Assembly (NCBI GenBank): GCA_016859345.1
Contig: CM029124.1
Span: forward strand, 19,618,480-19,682,479
Source of the DNA: Istiophorus platypterus
Taxonomy: Eukaryota > Chordata > Actinopteri > Istiophoriformes > Istiophoridae
Direction: 5' to 3'
Length of the DNA: 64,000 bases
In this document: positions 1 to 14,500 of the stretch, piece by piece
Position numbering within the stretch: position 1 is the first letter of the stretch
Layout: every line of letters begins with the position of its first letter
Position numbers and translations under genes: made by a program
Notes under the pieces: model-generated
Database searches by the model: none
Told to the model about the DNA's origin: nothing
The model's input: only the letters and a program-made list of their open reading frames with translations

Positions 1-341
1 TTTTTTTTAATGGCAGTATCAGCTGTGGTCATTTTAATCATTGCTTCGTTTTACAGGCTTGTGATCGTTTATGTGTGAATTTTATTTTGAAATAAGCACG
101 ATTCCACATCTGATCCCATTCACTTGCACCACTGACAGTGATGTATTTACTTTAGTGGACTCGGACGAAAATTTAAAGCATAAAACACGTCATTTGAGAA
201 CGGGATTTCAGTGGCCCAGCATCTGGTGAAATGGGTTTTTGGATGAATAGAAATTCATTCCACTGCTGAAACATTATATGCCCCAAAACACTGTATGGTT
301 TAATACGTCTTCATTGCTAAGTAGACCTCAGCAGTGTTTAC

Positions 342-551
342 CTGCTCACTTCTCTAAGACCAGCTGTGGGATTCTGGTCAGACTCTGAGGGACCCCCCAC
401 CTCCTCCTCCTCCTCCTTCAGGATCAAGGCTGAAGGCTGTGTTAAAGAGTAGTCTCTCTCCGTGACAGGATGGTGTGGATTGATGCATAGGCCGAGCCTC
501 GAGGCAAGACACCGGTCACTCACACTGAAGTCGCTCTCCAGTCCAATGTCT
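342..551 (-). CDS. Candidate coding exon of an unidentified gene
   Basis: An open minus-strand frame is bounded by an AG acceptor at 553-552 (tgcag) and a GT donor at 341-340 (AG|gtaaac). It gives 210 bp: one base, 69 codons and two bases. The peptide is hydrophilic, begins with D-I-G-L-E-S-D, contains a run of five glutamates encoded by GAG/GAA repeats, and has no membrane segment, so it resembles a cytoplasmic tail or linker. If the donor is not used, the frame stops at TAA (338-340) two residues later, so it could also be a last coding exon. I do not recognise the protein. No partner exon was found between here and the hgsnat 3' end, so any partner may lie left of the window. The pyrimidine tract before the acceptor is weak. 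A chance open frame in GC-richer sequence is a real alternative. Confidence 0.3.
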
Positions 552-1387
552 CTGCATGGAGCAAAAAGCACCGGGGCCCAGTGGGCCGCAGAGGGGACGG
601 CAGGGCCTCTCAGGAGCTCCAGTAACTTTCACCAACCCGAAAAAAGACATACTACGAACACTGCAACTTGTCTGTTTTTCATAAATAGGGCTTAAAACTG
701 TTTGCGCTTACATTCATGATTAACACACGGTGCCACCCAAGACTATACTGAAAATAGCCATTGGAAGCCTGATAATACCCAGATTGACACACAACAATGA
801 TTAAACTTTGAACTGTGTGCAGTGAGCTTCCATATAAAACCCTATATATCCTTTTCAAATAAATTTATTGCTTAAAAATTCCCCAAAAGTGGTCTGAAGG
901 TTTTCATCTGCTTCAGTGGTAATACATTTGTATTAATGTTAATACATTTGTGATAAATTATCCTATAAGCCGATACTGTACTCAAATGTGAACGTACTCT
1001 ATATAGCAGGCATAAATGTAATGCTGCTAATTGTATCAAGGGAGAACGTGGGGACCATTATGTGAATATTAGAAGCCAAGTGGTCTGCATGAGAACTGGG
1101 ATAAAGTTTCCATATGACAGACTATAGATATCCTGAGACATATGCTCAGTGAGAATCAATAAAAGAAAGGAAGTGTGGTATGTGGAAACACACTGGTATC
1201 TTATGGGCTTTTTCTTACAATGCTAGAGGCATGATGATTAGCAGAATTAGGAGAAATTCAATATGAAATTTAAGCAGGATATTCATCATCTACACAGTCT
1301 AGAAATTCTTGCTTTGACCCTTTTGATCTTTAATAGCAGTTACTTGTGATATTTAAAAAGGTTTTGTGCTCATCATGCTGTTGCAGT

Positions 1388-1430
1388 TACTGTAAGTCAC
1401 TCTGGATGAGTCAGCTAAATGCTTCTGGTT
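1388..1430. repeat. Fragment of a dispersed teleost repeat
   Basis: The words 'taagtcactctggatgag' and 'cagctaaatgcttctgg' match the phrase (taagtcgctttggataa...gtctgctaaatg) that recurs in many fish introns as part of a retroposed element. This is recognised from memory; the family was not assigned. Confidence 0.45.
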
Positions 1431-2131
1431 AAATACGAAGGTTTTATCATTTCATACAAATACTTAGGACATCTGTGCACCTCTGTGGTGAGTCTCTATC
1501 GATTCCTTTTCCATCCTATGAAGAAGCATTTATGCATTTTCATTGCTGGCACAGTAGTTTAGGGAAGCAGTAATGGACTTGAGTCTTGTTCAAGAGGGCA
1601 GCATGCACCTAGTGGGATTCAAACAAATTTCTGAAGAAAGTTACCAAAACCACTACGCCATGTTACGCAGTGTTCTTACGGCTTCCGAGGAGTGTGCAAT
1701 ATGATGAAGGAAGAGCATGATGCCGTGTCATTTCATTAACTAGATGCTCATTTTATGATGTACAAACCACCTGACCTGATGCTGAGGGCACACTAATCTG
1801 AACACATTCAATACTGTCATATACACATTCTACAAAAATATGTAGAATGTCAACTAGGCTGTAAACTAAATATTATAATCTGAGTCCAAGAAAATGAACT
1901 CTTCTTCAGTTGTTAAGTAGTTTTGTGCATGAAATAAATAAATAAGAAAAATGTATAAAGGGCTCTGCCTCTTTGAGGGGGCTTGTCACTGTCCTCTGAT
2001 GAATTGGATTTGTGTAATTTCCCTGATTTTCTAATACAACGAGTGCAAGAGGTTTCAGTCCCATTAATGACACTCCTTTGTGAGTTGTGCATCTTGACCC
2101 CTATTAAAGTTCTGTCACTGGGACAGCAGAT

Positions 2132-2154
2132 GGTACACACACACACACACACGT

Positions 2155-2187
<33 letters not shown>

Positions 2188-2220
2188 CACACACGCACAC
2201 ACACACACACACACACATAC
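2132..2220. repeat. (CA)n microsatellite
   Basis: About 88 bp of CA dinucleotide repeat, interrupted by a few CG, TA and AA steps. It gives the spurious Val/Cys and His/Thr reading frames seen on both strands. Confidence 0.95.
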
Positions 2221-2425
2221 AGATGGAAGAGAAGTGGCCATGGCAACAGACTCTTAATGGCTGGCCTGGTGTGTAGCGGAATCACTCGGCCTAATTTGTT
2301 AAGTACCACCTCAGTATATTTGATTAATCAATGTATTCAGTGCACAAAACAAGTGGAATCAAATAAAACCTCAGTCGGGAAAAATGACAGTGGATCATAA
2401 ATCTTCTTTAGAAACTGGAGGGTCA

Positions 2426-2431
2426 TTTAAT
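2426..2431 (-). terminator. hgsnat: Candidate hgsnat poly(A) signal (ATTAAA)
   Basis: The plus strand reads tttaat, which is ATTAAA on the minus strand, 106 nt past the hgsnat stop codon. No canonical AATAAA was seen within 600 nt downstream of that stop, which favours this variant hexamer and a short 3'UTR. Confidence 0.45.
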
Positions 2432-2536
2432 GGGTTTCATGGATGAACATTTTCATACTTTTTCCTCTGTGCTACAGCTTGAAAAAAAAATATAATGACA
2501 TTCACAGAATAAGAGGGGGCTGGATGGTCATCCTGC

Positions 2537-5500
2537 TCATATTTTGAGGAAGAATTTCTTCCTGTAGAGCAGGTAGGCGATGAGCACCCACAGCGCAGTT
2601 CCCCACAGGCTTTGGAAGAGCCACTCCCAGTGGCTCTGCTGGATGTGCATCTCCCAGCTGAATGGGAAGTAGAAACCAAGGAGAGAATGGCCAACATACA
2701 CAAAAATTGAGTTCATTCCTGAGGAAGAGAGGAAAAAAGACAAAAACAAACTGTTGTTGAACAGGAGTCCTCCGATGTAAAGGAAGGTTTCAGTATGTTT
2801 AAGCCTTGGTCCTTTTCTTCATCAATTGCAATAAGTGAAAAAAAAAGTACAGTTCAGTGGGGCGAGTCGTATGGACCCCCATAAGCATTCAGAATCTCTG
2901 TGCAGATAGCTAGAATTTGCTAATGTACGGGGCTAATTTCTGTGTTTATGTTTGGGCAGCATTGTAAAATGATTTTTGACATATGTTTATCCCAATAAGC
3001 CAGAATTTCTGTTTCCCAAGTTACTTCATTGGAGGTGGTGGGTGCAAAGCTAACTTAAAGCACTGTAAAAGTGGCTTCAATTATGAGAATATGACCCTGG
3101 TTAAAATATAGCAGAATTTTCCTTAACACCTGCATTAAGTGATATCTAGGCAACTGTGGCAGTGGAAACCAGCTGTAGACACAACACACTGACATATTAT
3201 CCTCTTCAGAGTTGATATAGTGGACTTGTAAGCAAACAGTTACTTACTTACACATCTGACAGATAAAGGCAGAATTAACTTTCATTTGGAGTTGTGTTTC
3301 TGGCCATCTGGCAAATGGGAATTCAATATTTGCTCTCCTTCTTCCTATGTTTTGCTCTTCACCAAGGGGAATATCTGGCTTTTAGGTGCTAAGTACTCCA
3401 CAATGTTCACCAGTTAGTTGCTAACTTTGTCTGTTTGGTGCTTGTCAAGCAGTGTACAGTGGGTTTTTAGAACTGTTTTACTAAAAACCTGTATGTGGAA
3501 ACCACGATAATGAGTGGGGTGAGACTTATGAAAACACAAAAGTTAGAGGCAAGTAAACCAAAACAATGGGCTGAATGATGTTAAAATGCTCAGTAGAGCT
3601 GATTGGAACAGTAAGGTCAGATGATCATCTGTGTGGATTAATCACTACAAGTAGTCAAGCGAGCATTGTTAATATAAAAGTATTAGCCATAGTCACTTTA
3701 AAAAATTAAATACATTTTATTTAGTCATGTGTTAAAGGCATACCAACATGTGCCCATCCCTTTTCTGAGGTTTTTATTATACCCAAACCACATATGCCAG
3801 TATGATATATTGTTTGACATCTTGATTTGTGAATACACATTACCTGGGTATATGAATGGCTCTCCGCCCCACCAGTGCTTGATGTCGATGACAAAGTACA
3901 GACCTCCCAGCAGCAGGAAGGAGAAAAAGCCCATGCAAGTCACATAGGACAACGACCTGGAGAAACAGACCATCGTGATGCTTTACTACAGCAACATTTT
4001 ACTCCCTACATTTGGGCATCACTAAATGTTAGTAGTACGGTGTGAACAAGGGTGTTAAAACACTGAGTCTATAAATCCTCTGCTGCAGATAAATAACACC
4101 CAGGGGTCTCGAGCCAATCCAGCAAACTGTGGGACAGTTTGTTGGATTGGTCTAAAGCATCAGCAGTGGATCCTTGGCACGTGCCCCGCTGAGCCGTGCC
4201 AGCCAGCCATGTCCTTGTCTATTCCTAAGTGCAAGAATGTTGATGTAATATCACCTAATGTAAAATGGCTGCCTCTCGGAGCCTCCTCTCAGTGGGCATT
4301 TTTTTTTTATTTCTTATCTCAGCTGAAGTGGGGCCAAAAACGACTCTTGGCTGGGAGTTAATTACTTCTAGACATCCAGGCAGGGATTCGTACTCAAGAG
4401 CTCAATAACCTGTGCATGATGAACTGCCTATAAAAGCCAGTCAGGTAATGGCGAGGGATGAGCGCAGTGTTAGCGGGGGCCTCTGTGGAGCATCATGAAG
4501 AATTCGCTTACACATCACAGATGAAATTGTATTCTTCCTGCTGAAACATTAAAATGATTCACATCAAATTAGGGGGGATGTGGGAGTAGAACAAATGCAC
4601 AGGTCATAAAGTATTCTACATGTGAGGTAGTAATTGCACAGTAAATCTTAAGGAACATGTATGAAGATGCTATGTCTTGTTTATCCAAAAAGGCATATGA
4701 TGATATGATAGTTTGGGAGCAGTTATACTGCTCTGTCATTATATAGATGCTTTTCCTAGATCCCATCACCCAGGGCTGATAAAATGTGTAGTGAGTGCTC
4801 CTGGGGTAGAGATGATAGAGTGTCCTTAACTCTGCTGGCCACAAGGAAGAGTGATCATGTCGGGAGGATGTATAACCGCTCCACCTCACACTCCTGACAA
4901 CCACTGGTGATTATTTACAGCCGTAGCTGTTGTCAGAGGTAAGTAAACGCGTGTTTTAGCTGCCTTGATTTGTGCCTGTGGGAAACCCATCCTTTCTTTT
5001 GTGAGAAAAAGTGGCTGGATTTAGAGGGTCAGGAAGCACTTACCAAAGGTTTTTATTGACAGGTATAAATCCTCCATCTCGCGTGCACTTAGAAAGGATG
5101 GCTGCAGAGATTCCCTAAGGGTGAAAATGAAACAGATTTCAAATCGATGGAGGGCGATAAAGCAAGCTGTATTGGGCCGCTAAAACCTGAGGCAACAGGA
5201 TCGAGCAAGTCCAGCAGATTAACCGATTATCTGAGAGTTAGATGAAAATGGGTTATCAAACCACACACAACATCTGACTGCAAACAATGGAATGTTGTGC
5301 TTTTCGGAGTCTTTTAACTACAGTACAGAGTCATGTCCATTTGGTACCCAGTTGACTCCATAGCCTTTTACCATGATATTGCAGGACTGTTAGTGATCTG
5401 ATGAACTCTACAGTAATAAAAGCCTCGTCTATTTACCTTTACATATGATTTAGATACTAGAAACACTTGTGCTCCAGAGAGAAACGCAGGGCACTGGATC

Positions 5501-8500
5501 AAAATCAAACATGCTTGTTAGGTGGATATCCATCATGTGTATAGATGACAGAATCGATGGTGTGGAAATAGCCTAGCCAGGACTGGATTAAGTCTCCAGG
5601 CTATCTAGGCAGCAGGATGTGGGATAGGACTGGTATGTGGGGCAATCGCTCAATTTCAATCTCTCACTTCTGGAGCCTGATCGTTGGACTATAATTAACA
5701 GGGGCTGTTGTTTATTAGGAAGAAGATGCATGACCGCCTCTGAATATCAATCCATCACAGAAATCAGTGAACTCTGGTGCAAAGTCTGGCTTCATCATTT
5801 ACTGTATCAACACTTTCTGGTACTTTGTGAATCTTCTGCACATAATACCAATCCTGTGGTTGGTTGCAGGCAGAAATGAGCTCCCTCCTACACTGAGGAG
5901 ACCTGCTAATGTCAAGAGCACATGTCTGAAACGAGAGGCAGCTCTGCTCTGCTTCCTGCCTTCCCCCTGAGCCAAAATCGTATTAGAAAAGTCAGTGTCG
6001 AGAATAGGCGAAATTTTGTTTTCTGCATTGGTGAAAATGCTTTGTTCGACTAAAAATGGATTTAGCCACTTAGATTAAAGAAGAAAAACCAAAGCAAATA
6101 CACATAAACAGAACACGTGGAACGATTGTATGCTGTATTTATGCTTTACACAAGGTTTGTATCTGTTCCCAAAATCAATAAAAACGGGCTACTCTCTCTG
6201 CCCAACACTCCAATGTGAGAGAATCTATTTTACTGTTATACTCTATTTCAGTTAACCAGGATTTTAAGTCACTGTATTGATCCATTGCTAAACATTATTT
6301 GATCCTGAATACTTTGGCTCCAACATCATAATCTGGAGTAGCATCTACATAGTCTATGTAGATTTAACCGGTGAACTATGAGATAAAGTGGGAAAACATG
6401 AAAGCCTAATGTTTATTAATTTAGTTATATGTTACTTTATCACCCTTTGCCTCTGGGAGAAGCCGAATGAATCTGATTTATTTCACCTCCCTCCAGCCAC
6501 TCACTCCACAATAATAGTCAAAACATTCAACCCCATGAGACATAATGGGGGAGATTTGTCATCTAAGAATTGAGGTTAATGACATTAAATTCTCACAACA
6601 GAATTTCAATTGATTCTCACACATATACGGAGTATTTTTCCAGAGCCACAAACAAAAAAAGACCCATTTTGGGGCTCCTGCACTTGGATTTACTACATCA
6701 CTATTGGAGCCATTGGACCCATTGGACCATTTTTTATTTTCCCACTTACAGCTTCCTCTACACACCTGCCATTTGATGAGAGGGGCCATTTCCCTTTGTT
6801 TTTACTCTCATGGAGTTTCTTGCTTTTTTTTTTAGCCTGATTTTTGTTGTGGCTTGATAGGGACTGCAAGGTCTGTCTGTCAAATATTGGATGGATTACC
6901 ATGTACTCACATTAATGCTCACCACGGGATTAATTGTGATGACTTTTGCAATCCCTTGACTTTTTAATTTAGCACCATCATCACATTACTGTTTTTACTT
7001 GTCCAACATTGATTTGTGACCAAATACCTGCTAAACAGATGACATTCCTGTCAGGCTCAGTCGTATTTGGTGTAAAATGTTGGCAGACTAAAATGGTGTA
7101 AATAACGACAAAACACCAGTAAGTTATTATTGTCACTGTGAACATGTTAGCTTGCTGACGTTAGAATTTAGTTTAAGGCACCAATGTTCTTAAGCACAAC
7201 CTCCCAGAGCTCCTAGCAGTGCTGTAGACTCATAATTATGCTTTGCTACATGCTATGGCTTTGGGGGGATTTTTCTTATCATTTTATATAGTATGGCTTG
7301 GGCAAGGACCCATTGCTACTGTGGACCTGTAAACCGAATTGAGATATTGCATGTGATATTGGACCATACAAGGAAATTTGACTTGACTTGAAGAACCCGA
7401 CTACCTGACAAACATACTACTGAAAATACAGAGTTAATGAATGAAATTGTTTCCTTGATTTAAGAACCTTCAGTGTGGTTTAAAGTGTTGGGTCCAATAA
7501 ATAAACCCATACAGTTACAGTACATAGCAGATATAAATCTAAAATGACAGAAAAGGAACAATGGCATACATCAAACTAATCGTATCTATCTCTGTTTCTC
7601 TGCATTTTTCTCTAGCTGAGTCCAATGGCCCCTTCTTTTCATCCTGCACAGTTTGATTTCCAAGGCTGAGTGAAGCACCCAGCTCCTCCTGCTCCGTCAT
7701 CACTCCAGGTCACAAGACTGCCAGTTCAGGATGTCTGCCTCCACAGCATGCAGGCCCCTATTAACCCCATTTTGAGAATAAGATACATCTCTGCAGCATC
7801 TCAGCGTACGTACATAAAGAACAGTGCACAGGCACAGATCAGCAAATTCTGGCCTTTCTTCATGGCTGTCTGTCAATCTCGTTAGAGCAGACCAACAGCC
7901 TCATGTCGCAAGTTTAGAAATGAAAAACAGGCCATCTCACATAACACTAGGCTGCTCCCTGCGGGACACATTGGAAATAGAGGCCAGCTTGGGTCTTTTT
8001 TGTGTTTTGAGACCACCCAGAATGAGCACAAATCCAAAACAAATATGACATATACTCCTATCCAAGCAGATTTGTTGCAAGATTTCTCTTTTTACTCTGG
8101 ATTTGATTGGACTTTGATTCTGTTGTACCACTTTGTCTAAACCGTCATGTGTATGGACTGTAAATGTTTGGAGAGACTTAGCTTGCAGGTATAGTAATTG
8201 ATCATGCTCTGAATCAGATGGTAGTATACTGGCTACAGACGACTAGATGTAATATGCACAACTCCTCTAATCTAAAACTACATGTGAGGCAATGAAAGGC
8301 AATAAGAGACAGTGTGTTTCCCCCCGAGGCACTGGATACTCATGTCTGCCCGGAAACACAGCCACACATGAATGTTGTTTAATTGCACTGAGATCACACA
8401 CATGTCCTCTCCTCAGTCCTGCTAACGAATGGTTTTTGGCAGCTATGACTAATACCCAAGTGGCTGGAAAACACATTGCAGAAGTTGCAAAGTATAAAAG

Positions 8501-11500
8501 CAATGCCATGTAAGTGCTTGTCTATGTGTGAGTCATAGGTTTTTTAGGTGATTTGTTGACTTGGTTTTAAATTATTGACTTATATACACATTTACTTTAC
8601 AAGCTGTGTTTAAAGCCCCCACATAATGTGACATACCAGGATGATGGCCCATGCAAGAAATCGACAGAGGATTTCGAGGTTCATCCCCTTATAGGAAATG
8701 ATAATTTTCCCAGCCTGTGGAGAAGGAGGCAGAGATAAGCGCAGGGACCACAACTTATTCAATCATACATTTAATGAGAAATACCATGTAAACACCACCA
8801 ATCAGTGTGTCCATGTATTTGCCCTCTGGTAACCAAATAGGCCTGGGATGTGGGTGTCAATACTGTGTCCCTGGCGTGGCGGTCACATATCCCCTATCCA
8901 GTCGAGCCAGATGTTGGGTGTAAGTCATCCACACCGTCTGATTAATTTGGTGATGATAAATACATTTCAGCTGAGGACATTAGCATGGGCGAATGGAGGG
9001 GGGGGCAGCGGACACCTGGTGTGTCGTCTAAGACTCGCTGACTGAAGCACTCAGTGCTAACCGCCCATTGGGAATTGAGCAATGTGGCTGCTTTTGCCTG
9101 GCAACTTCCCACAACACAAACGGTTAAAAGTGACACTGCTGCCATCAGAGATTTGGGTCTAAGGACCAAAAGCTCATTCCTCACGTTCTGATGACGTTTT
9201 GTCAATAAAGGACGGCAGCTGTGCACTTATAATGAGGCGGCAAAGAGTCTTTCACATAACTTTCATTTAAATACAGAGTCTTGCTGCCCATGAGGAGTCT
9301 TTATTAACCTATTAGGAAAATGTTATAAGTAAAGAGCATCACTGATCCTCTTGGTAACAAAGCTCTCTTATAGAATTTATTTGTTTAAATTACAAATATG
9401 AATTAATTATTGGAGTCATTATAAGAAATTAACATTAACATAACACACCTGGTTCTTGTTATTGTCTAAACAGCTAATTTATTCTTTCAAATCTGTTATC
9501 TGTATTTGATGGGAAAGCCTTCACTGAGCAAGTGTGGGTCCATCTGAATAAAAAAGCTGCTATTCTCAGCCAATCAAGTGCCTGTATTGTGAGGACTTAA
9601 AGGGGCAATTCACCCAAATCATTGCTTTCCAGAAACCATATCCAGGTTATTTGCTTGCAACGGCAGTTGTAATTAGCAAATCTTTCACCCTAACAATTAG
9701 TCCCTATGAAAGCAGTGACATCTGGGGTTTATCATGTAAAATAGTTCAAGTATCGCAAATGAAATGTAATTCATCTATTCATATTGGGTTGGTGCCAGAA
9801 CTTTTAGAGGCATATATCAAATAACCTGGGAAAATAAAACCAAAACTATCTGCATGCTGATAGGAGTAAGTGGGAACATGTCATGTTTTGCGGTTTGTAT
9901 GAACTGATACTTTAGTTAGTTTCTGTAAATAGTTTTTAGCTGAGCTCACCAATATATCTGCAAAATACAATGCCAGAAAAAACACTGCCCCTATTCTGAG
10001 CAACAGGAAGTTTTGAACTCCTGACACGATATCAACATAAATAAAATAAGAGAATGACATGATCTGTCCTACCTGCATCCCAAGGAATCCCATGACAATG
10101 GAGTTTATTGTACCCAGAACCCCCTCTGGGTCAAAGGGCTGTGTAGTGTGATACATTTCCTGGAAAAAAAATGAATAGAACCATCAAAGTTGTTTTAATG
10201 GTTTTAATTCCACCTGCAAGGTTTGATCGATAGATGAAATGAGAAATAATCAATGGCGTGTGGAAAAGATCTTACTTTGCATGTCGGGTTTCTGTACATG
10301 TTATCGCCAAACATCAGTCTATCAATGTATCCTGCTGCACCTCCAGTGCAGTTTGGGTAAAGCCCATTATCACCGATTCCACCAGCTCCCAAATACCCTC
10401 TGATAACAAACAAGAGTATAATATTGATAAGTAGGATAATAAACCTGTATATCACCGATAAAGTTGAAGGAGGAAAAAAATAAAACAAAATACAAGTTTC
10501 AAAAACTGAAATTTAGGAGCACACATATTTAGCCAAAGGAAGCTCCTCAGGCGGTTTTTTAAAATCTTCTTATCTTTAAGCTTTTGTGAGACTTGTACTC
10601 AGCACAGGTGTTTGAAAAAAATCACAAAGGCTGTGGGGGAAAAGTCTACTATTTAAACACGCAGTACGCCATGCAGGAGTCATAGAAATGGGAAAAAACA
10701 CACAAAAAGCAGCACTGAGCAGAAGACATAGAGCAAGGAAGATGGATCCTCTTCCTCCACTCCTCTTATTGCACATGACAGACTGAGATTGGCTAATTAT
10801 GCCCTCTGAAGCATCCACCACAGGCCCATAAATCACGGTGGTTCATAACACCAGCAACACAAGGTGCACACTTACACCTCTGCTGCAGCGCAACAGCTCC
10901 AACTGGAGATTAACACAGCATCCCAGAGGTGGATAAAATTTTCACTTTTAGCATATGTGTACAGTGGATTCATGAGCATAGTGGACATAGTGCTTGCTAA
11001 AGGAAAGCTTGGACCTACGTGGGGCAGTTGGGTACAGGCATGAGGAAGGTGATGCACAGCCACAGAGTCTCCAGCAGGATGATAATCAGCCACTGGGGCC
11101 AATACAGGACCACATCCTGGACAGGGTTCCACCAGTGATACTGCATAATACACAAGAGGTAAGGCTAGAATAGTTACAAAATAGTTACAAAACACACAAC
11201 GCTACACTGCAAATTATCTTTTTTATAAGCAATGCTAGTAGCACGGCTTTATGGAAGCCAATGTCAGTCTGTCTGTTGGTCATTTATTGGTGCAGATATT
11301 GATGGTTTATGGAGGAGGATCCTAATGACTTCGTGATCCCCTGAATTTTTATCTAATGTGAACAGCAAATCAAAATCTTGTTGAATTGGCACATATTTTT
11401 GTAGAATCATTGATGTCCACAGACAAGGTTTCCCACTGACTATGCTGAATCTCTGACTTTTCAACTGGCAGGGTTATCAGGCAAAAGCTTCCATTTGTCC

Positions 11501-14500
11501 AATAATTTGTTTATCACCGAGTACCTGCAACATCTCAGCTTAACCTCGTGTTTAGTGCTAATTGACATGCTAACATGCTTAACAAAGATAGTGAACATGA
11601 TAAAGATTGCACCTGCTACACTTCAGCATGTCAGTCTTCTGATTTTGATCATGTTAGCATACTGACATTAGAATTTACACAGGTAAAAGAACCAAGGTGC
11701 CAAAGTAAAGCCAAGTTTAAGTTTGTTGTTTTAAGGTTGGAATTCTTCTGTGTTTTTTCCCTAGCATTTAGTGACAAAATTGAATTTGACAGAGCTGCTC
11801 ACCGATCTCAGTGGGATTTCTTTGTGGCCCCAGAAAGTCTGCAAGAGAGACAGAACAAAGTAGGTGAAGCCCAGACGCTGCAGCACTCCAGGGATCCGCA
11901 GCCAAGACCAGGAAACTAGAACACAGTCAATAACAGACAGCATGAACACTCACAACAGCACTCCGCACCTTGATACTGATTTATACATGAAGATCATAAG
12001 GCTAGATTAGATTAGATTAGATGAGATACAACTTTGTCATTGTACAGAATATTTTGAGAATGGAATGTAGATTAGCATTTAACCAGAAGTGCAAAAGGCA
12101 GTAAAGTGCTGTATAATGTACATTTGTATATAGATATATGAATAAGTATGGTTGGTATATAAGAATACATTAAGATACATACAATATTAACAGTATTAAT
12201 AGTAGGAAGTGAGTGAAATGAAGACACTGAGATATATACAGCATGTGCAGCAGCTACAGGAGGCAATTGCAGGTATATGTGTATGTGTAAATATGCTGTG
12301 TGTGTTTTAACAAGTAATGGTAGTAGTAGACATAATATACATATAAACAGCTGGATATTATTACATGTATATTCTATGTACTTAACATTCACACAAGGAA
12401 TAGATGTAATTCACTGGTATGAGAACATCTTCTCAATCATCCTGTTAATAGTACTGCTACCACTACTTCCCGAAGGAGAATGATGGACAAAAGGACACAC
12501 GGAAATAGTGTCAGCCTTCAGGATATGGACATGTCAAGAAGGTGGGAAGCTAATCAAAGATTCCCACTTATCTCTTGGTCTTGACAAACGGGGTCGGATA
12601 GGATTGGCGTCTGGTTGAGAGAGAGATTGATGGTAATCTACACATTAGTTAATTGAAAACCTCTTTGCCACACAAAATACCGTAAAAACAATGTAATCCC
12701 AATCATTGATCCATTCAAATCAAATAAGAGAAGGATATCTCCCCTTTCACAGGAAAAGAGGAAGCTCTTACTAATGACACATTTGTTAAATATGCAGGTT
12801 ACAACCCCGTCTGAGATAATTTACTATATCTGTCCCCCCACGACACTGTCACTTCAATAAAAATCGTGAAGGCTACAGTTTTAAGGTGAACTGCAGGACA
12901 CTGTGGCACCTTCTCTTTCACTTTCTGATCAATGTATGTATTTTTTTTTTTTTTATTTAGTGAAATGGGGACCTTTTATGATGTTCAATATCATTTAAGA
13001 AGTGAAAGCTCTGCACTCTGCTTCCCAACTCTGAGCACTTTCAGTGATAGATTAAATAAAATAATGATTCTTCCGGAAGTGAGCTGAACTGAGTAAAGCC
13101 ATCAGAAAGTAGAGCAAACATCTCAGCCAAAAACTTTTCAAAGATTTTTTTTTTTTGTAATTCATACATCCTCGGGTTACTCAGTGATAGGAGTTTGACT
13201 ATGACTTGTGTACCTCATCTTCTTCAGGCTGATCTTATCTCGTAACATGTCACTGGATTTAATAAACGATAGTCAATTTATTAATCAAACCAGTTACTTT
13301 ATAATTGACTAAATCAACAAAGCAGTGTGTAAGTCTCACTAAAACTGGAGTTTCAAGGTCATTAACCCAACTTTGACAACGATTCGGACGTATCACCATA
13401 GTGGGATTTATTTGAAATGACTCACAGTTGATGTCAAAGGTTAACACCTTCTTCTGTCTCATCTGACACTGAAACAGTTTAACATATTGAGCTGATATGT
13501 TTCCATTCTCTTATTAGATCAAACCCTGTGACTGAACTGCAGAGGACGTCCTTGGGGACACAGGGCAAAGCTGCAGTTTATGGTAAAAGTCACTCTGCTG
13601 TTAGGAGCAGCTCCAGCAGCAGCAGCCTCTGCAGCAGCTGCATGAAGCTGAAGGGTGTAACACTATCTGTTTATAATTGTCCATTACCACAGTGGTTGTT
13701 TTGCTCAATCGGCCTCTGTTAAATGTCCCCTGGTGCTGGATTTTTAGACTACACACACAATAACAATATTTTTGTTAACCCAGTTACAAAAAATCAACCC
13801 ATGAAAGTGCATTAGCACCAGGAATGGCTAATGTGTGAGGGGGGGGGTCCCCAGGTGAACGATGAAATGGGGATTTTCAGCCTGTTTCCCACCTTTTCAC
13901 CCTGATGCAGTCCTGCAGCTTTGGCTTTTATCACAAATCTGAATCTCAACACATTGTTTTTGTCACCTGACTAACTGTAGTTTGTGAAAAAAAAGGCTTG
14001 TTATCATACCAAATAGAAGCTTTACAGCTTATTAATCCTATTTTATATAACATTACGGCTGCAACTAACAATTATTTCCATAATAAATTGACCTGCCAAT
14101 CATTTTTCACCGTTTATTCATTTAGTCTAAAACACTGGAAGAAAGTGAAAAATGCCCATTACATTTTCCCAAGAACTTAAGCTGATATCAACGCACGTCT
14201 TGTTTTGTGTTGATTTGTCTAACCAACAAATCAAAAGATATTCAATTAAATATAATATTATAGCTAGAAAAATTAGCAATTAAATGCATTTTAGAAGCTA
14301 GAATAAGCTAGAACCTGTATCTCATGTTTTTTTCTTTTAAAACGACTTAAAGAATGAATCTATCATAAAAATGATGGCTCTTTACTAGATTGCTTTTTTT
14401 TCAACTCATTAATTGATTAATTGAGTGATCATTGCTGCTCTATATGACATGAAAATGAAAGCTTGAGGATGTCTTTCTTACAGAATCCGTGTTAAAATCT

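Larger units (their letters stand above)
552..2425. other. Intergenic stretch left of hgsnat
   Basis: No gene was recognised here. The stretch contains AT-rich unique sequence, a short hairpin (1825-1850), a fragment of a dispersed fish repeat near 1388-1430, and a CA microsatellite at 2132-2220. Confidence 0.5.

Noticed and set aside
1913..2309. Open frames on both strands with Cys-Val and His-Thr runs
   Set aside because: They are translations of the CA microsatellite.
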